Made by a program: the position numbers and the translations under genes
Origin: NORP181 sp047623555
Lineage (GTDB): Bacteria; Pseudomonadota; Alphaproteobacteria; Rhodobacterales; Rhodobacteraceae
DNA length: 64,000 bases
Reading direction: 5' to 3'
Assembly (NCBI GenBank): GCA_047623555.1
Contig: JBLHMP010000008.1
Location: 1 to 64,000, forward strand
Shown here: positions 61,370-64,000 of the stretch, in pieces
Layout: the number at the start of each line of letters is the position of its first letter
Position numbering within the stretch: position 1 is the first letter of the stretch
Notes under the pieces: generated by a model
Database searches by the model: none
What the model was told of the DNA's origin: nothing
What the model saw: only the letters and a program-made list of their open reading frames with translations

Positions 61370-61388
61370 AAGTTTACCCGAAGTTTAC
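61370..61388. promoter_or_regulatory. AAGTTTAC direct repeat, 11-bp period, upstream of ushA-like
   Basis: AAGTTTAC at 61370 and again at 61381, exactly 11 bp apart, the period of PhoB/OmpR-family sites. On the other strand this is GTAAACTT. The sequence is not the CTGTCAT pho-box consensus, so the bound regulator is unclear. It lies about 76 bp upstream of the nucleotidase start. Confidence 0.45.
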
Positions 61389-61453
61389 GTTCGAAATTAC
61401 ATACGACGCGAAACAGCCTTGATTCCCCGCCGTGACCAAGGCACACCGCGCCC

Positions 61454-61789
61454 ATGCTGATCTATAAAATATTCCGGGCCGACGAATGGACCGCGTTGCA
61501 GGCTGATGGCGAAACCCTTGGGGCGCCGATCGATCTGGCCGACGGCTTTGTGCATTTCTCAACGGCTGAACAGGCGGCAGAAACTGCGGCGAAACATTTC
61601 GCCGGTGTGGATGGGTTGCTGGTGTTGGCGGTTGAGGCCTCGGGCCTTGGCGATGCATTGAAATGGGAAGTGTCGCGTGGTGACGCGCTGTTTCCACATC
61701 TCTACCGCGCGCTGCAGTTGAGCGATGTTTTATGGGCCAAGCCGATGCCATTGCTGAGTGGCGTGCATCAATTCCTCGACGTTACATGA
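61454..61789 (+). CDS. DUF952-family protein
   Basis: 111 residues. [18 protein letters not shown], then [27 protein letters not shown] matches DUF952 (conserved Asp-Gly-Phe-Val-His-Phe-Ser). The function is unknown. It overlaps pyrD by ATGA, suggesting co-translation, but a pathway link is not evident. Confidence 0.9.
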   Translation: MLIYKIFRADEWTALQADGETLGAPIDLADGFVHFSTAEQAAETAAKHFAGVDGLLVLAVEASGLGDALKWEVSRGDALFPHLYRALQLSDVLWAKPMPLLSGVHQFLDVT

Positions 61790-62847
61790 GCATGTTTGAA
61801 CAGGTCGGATTGCGCGCCCTGCGTTTAGTCGATCCCGAAACCGCACATGGTCTGGCGCTCAAGGCGTTGAAATTTGGGCTGGCCGATTTGCCCGGTGGGC
61901 CGGTGTCCTCCAGCCGTTTGCGCACACAGATTGCCGGGTTAGATCTGCTCAATCCTATTGGTCTGGCCGCTGGATTTGACAAAAACGCAGCCGTGCTCGG
62001 GCCGCTGTCACAATCCGGGTTTGGCTTTGTCGAAGTTGGCGCCGCCACGCCGCGCGCCCAGCCGGGAAATCCCCGGCCCCGGTTGTTTCGATTGGCGCAG
62101 GACAAGGCCGCGATCAACCGCTTTGGCTTTAACAATGACGGCATGGGCGCGATTGCCGATCGCCTGGCGGACCGGCCCCAGACTGGGGTGATCGGGCTTA
62201 ACCTGGGTGCCAACAAAGACAGCAGCGATCGTCCCGATGATTTTGTACAGGTCTTGCTACGCTGTGGCGCGCATATTGATTTTGCCACGGTAAACGTGTC
62301 CTCGCCCAACACCGAAAAGCTGCGTGATTTGCAGGGCAAAGCGGCGTTGTCCGCGTTATTGGCTCAGGTCATTGAGGCGCGCAACAGCTTGCCCAACCCG
62401 CTGCCGCTATTCCTGAAAATCGCCCCGGATTTGAGCCCGGACGAGTTGGCTGATGTGGCTGATGTCGCGCTTGAAACCGGCATTGACGCGATCATCGCCA
62501 CCAACACCACCCTGTCGCGCGACGGATTACATGGAGCGCATAAGGACGAGATGGGCGGGTTAAGCGGCGCGCCGTTGTTTGAACGCTCAACCGGCGTTTT
62601 GGCACAGCTTAGCCTGCTGACCGATGGCGCCATTCCACTGATCGGCGTCGGCGGCATCGGCTCTGCCGAACAGGCCTATGCCAAGATATGTGCCGGGGCA
62701 TCCGCGGTGCAGCTTTATACCGCGCTGGTCTATCAGGGGCTGTCACTGGCGGTGGATATCGCCAACGGATTGGATCAGTTGCTGCAACGTGACGGCTTTG
62801 CCTGTGTCGCGGATGCGGTGGGAACCAAACGGGCCGATTGGCTGTAA
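61786..62847 (+). CDS. pyrD: Quinone-dependent dihydroorotate dehydrogenase
   Basis: 353 residues, class 2 length. An N-terminal amphipathic segment ([29 protein letters not shown]) binds quinone; [40 protein letters not shown] and the catalytic Ser in [15 protein letters not shown] follow. It oxidises dihydroorotate to orotate in pyrimidine synthesis, the reverse direction of the PreTA chemistry in the window. The overlap with DUF952 sets the start at 61786. Confidence 0.95.
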   Translation: MSMFEQVGLRALRLVDPETAHGLALKALKFGLADLPGGPVSSSRLRTQIAGLDLLNPIGLAAGFDKNAAVLGPLSQSGFGFVEVGAATPRAQPGNPRPRLFRLAQDKAAINRFGFNNDGMGAIADRLADRPQTGVIGLNLGANKDSSDRPDDFVQVLLRCGAHIDFATVNVSSPNTEKLRDLQGKAALSALLAQVIEARNSLPNPLPLFLKIAPDLSPDELADVADVALETGIDAIIATNTTLSRDGLHGAHKDEMGGLSGAPLFERSTGVLAQLSLLTDGAIPLIGVGGIGSAEQAYAKICAGASAVQLYTALVYQGLSLAVDIANGLDQLLQRDGFACVADAVGTKRADWL

Positions 62848-62849
62848 AA

Positions 62850-63880
62850 CCGACACCTTGGAATGCGAAGGGTGTAACGACCCGCAAGAGTTTCCCATCC
62901 TTGCCATTGTCATTGCGCCATAGGAAACTTTGATAGATGTTGATGAATTCACTGGAAAATTCACCGACGCAGCCAATCCGAGGGATTCCCGTAGATTATC
63001 GTTCCAAATAACGTCTACTGAGGTTACCCCACCCCAATTACAAATCCCACCAAATGAGACCCAGGCTTTGCCATTCAGGTTTCGTGTGACATCTGCCTCA
63101 AGCGAAAACAGCGGTTTTTGCCCGGTGACCGTTGCGCCGCCACTGGGGTTATCATTATTGCCGAAAACAGGTATCGAGGGCAGGATTTCAAGGGTGGTCA
63201 GATTTGGATCGACATTGGATGAGCCAAATGAAAATGTAACCGGGACGACAAGTTGCCCCCAAATCTGTTTGATCCGATGCTGATAATCCGGTTGGGGTCA
63301 TACGTGCCGGTCGACAACATCAGTTACCAACCACGCCAAGCTGAAAGCCGGGTTTGTGGCGTGCAAAGCCCTGCCCCGAAAGCGCCGGTGAGCCGACAAT
63401 CCCAAGAACACCACCCAGAATCAGGCTGCCAAAAGCGGTATCAGAGGTTGATACAGTATTTGAGCCACCACCCAGAGGAACCCCGCCTTTGACGTTCGCA
63501 AATGGCAGCGCCACAAAAGCGGCGGCAATGTTGCCGTTCACGCTAAAGCTGCGGCTATATTGAAGGATCCCGATGCTTGCGTCGGTTTTTGCGTCCGGTA
63601 TGGTTTGACCGGGATCAAGCAACTGGTTGCCGCTTTGCGATAGGGCATACGCGGTCAAAAGGTTAACATCTTTTGGCAAAAGTGGGAAAGAACGTGGCCC
63701 ATCGCTAGATCCGGCAAACCCCACGTTAGGTCCGGCCAGCGCGATAAGTACAGAGGAAATCAAAGTACATTGGCGCCAGAGTCGCCCCCAAGAAGCAATT
63801 TTCAGAAATTTGAAAATACGCAATTTTTCAGATACGTTTGTGACACAGCCTTTAATATGTTCCGGTGTTAGTATATACAT
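62850..63880 (-). pseudogene. Frameshifted outer-membrane channel gene (PF13557-like)
   Basis: The N-terminal frame (63880 to 63320) has a signal peptide (CTLISSVLIALAGPNVGFAG) and SFSVNGNIAAAFVALPFANVKGG, typical of the phenol-degradation/MetA-pathway outer-membrane family. It stops early. Two shifts restore similarity: at about 63323 to MLSTGTYDPNRIISIGSNRFGGNL, and at about 63240 to FGSSNVDPNLTTLEILPSIP, continuing to SVNFPVNSSTSIKVSYGAM. The far C-terminus is unclear near pyrD. Two shifts within about 100 bp suggest a decayed gene rather than one sequencing error. Confidence 0.7.
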
Positions 63881-63917
63881 AACATGTTAATTTTACCTGT
63901 CTAATCAAGTAGGCATC

Positions 63918-64000
63918 ATGAAAATCAAACGCCTCACAAAAATTTTTGCAACTAAACCGGCTTTGCTGCGGTTGCACAAGAAACGCGGCCAAACGTTGTT
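63918..64000 (+). CDS. Partial hypothetical CDS running off the window edge
   Basis: An ATG at 63918 begins MKIKRLTKIFATKPALLRLH and stays open to the last base. The N-terminus is basic. A weak AGG lies 5 bp upstream. There is not enough sequence to identify it, and it may not be a gene. Confidence 0.35.
   Translation, partial: MKIKRLTKIFATKPALLRLHKKRGQTL

Noticed and set aside
62930..63283. 117-codon plus-strand frame
   Set aside because: It lies opposite the decayed outer-membrane channel gene, whose minus-strand reading shows real family similarity.

Overview
The window looks like chromosome from an alphaproteobacterium of the order Rhodobacterales (Roseobacter/Rhodobacter type). The evidence is the moderately high GC content, the FDH accessory set (DUF3306, TorD-like and a small Tat protein), the order helicase / S4 protein / FdxA / CarD, a RutR-type regulator, a form I CO dehydrogenase cluster, and a short intergenic repeat with a CCGCCGGAGGC-type core that recurs five times. 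I found no rRNA, tRNA, CRISPR array, integrase or insertion sequence. Gene density is high, with short gaps and many ATGA/GTGA/TGATG overlaps.

Layout. (1) 1-9.9 kb: a membrane-bound, Tat-exported formate dehydrogenase (DUF3306, TorD-like chaperone, small Tat protein, FdhA, FdhB, FdhC). It is followed by a one-component HTH/oxyanion-binding regulator and a convergent TupABC-type tungstate importer. The arrangement suggests an enzyme and its metal supply kept together. (2) 10.0-20.2 kb: a reductive pyrimidine catabolism locus. It holds a four-gene ABC importer, dihydropyrimidinase, an M20 amidohydrolase, a RutR-like TetR regulator and dihydropyrimidine dehydrogenase PreT/PreA. A perfect RutR operator lies in the divergent promoter region and a weaker one upstream of preT. 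(3) 20.2-32.4 kb: mixed housekeeping genes: a glycosyltransferase-like protein, O-acetylhomoserine sulfhydrylase, a SIMPL protein, an unusual PilM/GspL-like to GspC/PilP-like fusion, HPPD with a divergent Lrp/AsnC regulator, a Kef-type antiporter, and cobT/cobS. (4) 32.4-44.6 kb: CarD, ferredoxin, S4 protein, SUV3-like helicase, TPR protein, SCP2 protein, lysophospholipase-like hydrolase, oligoendopeptidase F, a frameshifted HNH nuclease, M19 dipeptidase, RpoH and DUF454. (5) 44.7-49.9 kb: a GcvA-like LysR regulator divergent from an alpha/beta hydrolase / flavin reductase / luciferase-like monooxygenase / aldehyde dehydrogenase operon, probably an uncharacterised catabolic route. (6) 50.0-59.0 kb: a CO oxidation operon (MHYT-LytTR sensor-regulator, coxM, coxS, coxL, ridA-like, coxD, coxE, coxF, coxG). 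CoxL carries the AYRCSFR active-site loop of true (form I) CODH. (7) 59.0-64.0 kb: an SRAP/YedK protein, a UshA-like 5'-nucleotidase, a DUF952 protein, pyrD, a decayed outer-membrane-channel gene and a CDS running off the edge.

The genes fit a marine-type heterotroph that supplements its energy supply with formate and CO oxidation and scavenges pyrimidines, nucleotides and aromatic amino acids. The most interesting non-coding signals are three direct repeats on an exact 20-bp period between the MHYT-LytTR gene and coxM, a perfect 19-bp hairpin between coxL and ridA, the perfect RutR box, and a tandemly duplicated terminator with a compensatory base-pair change.
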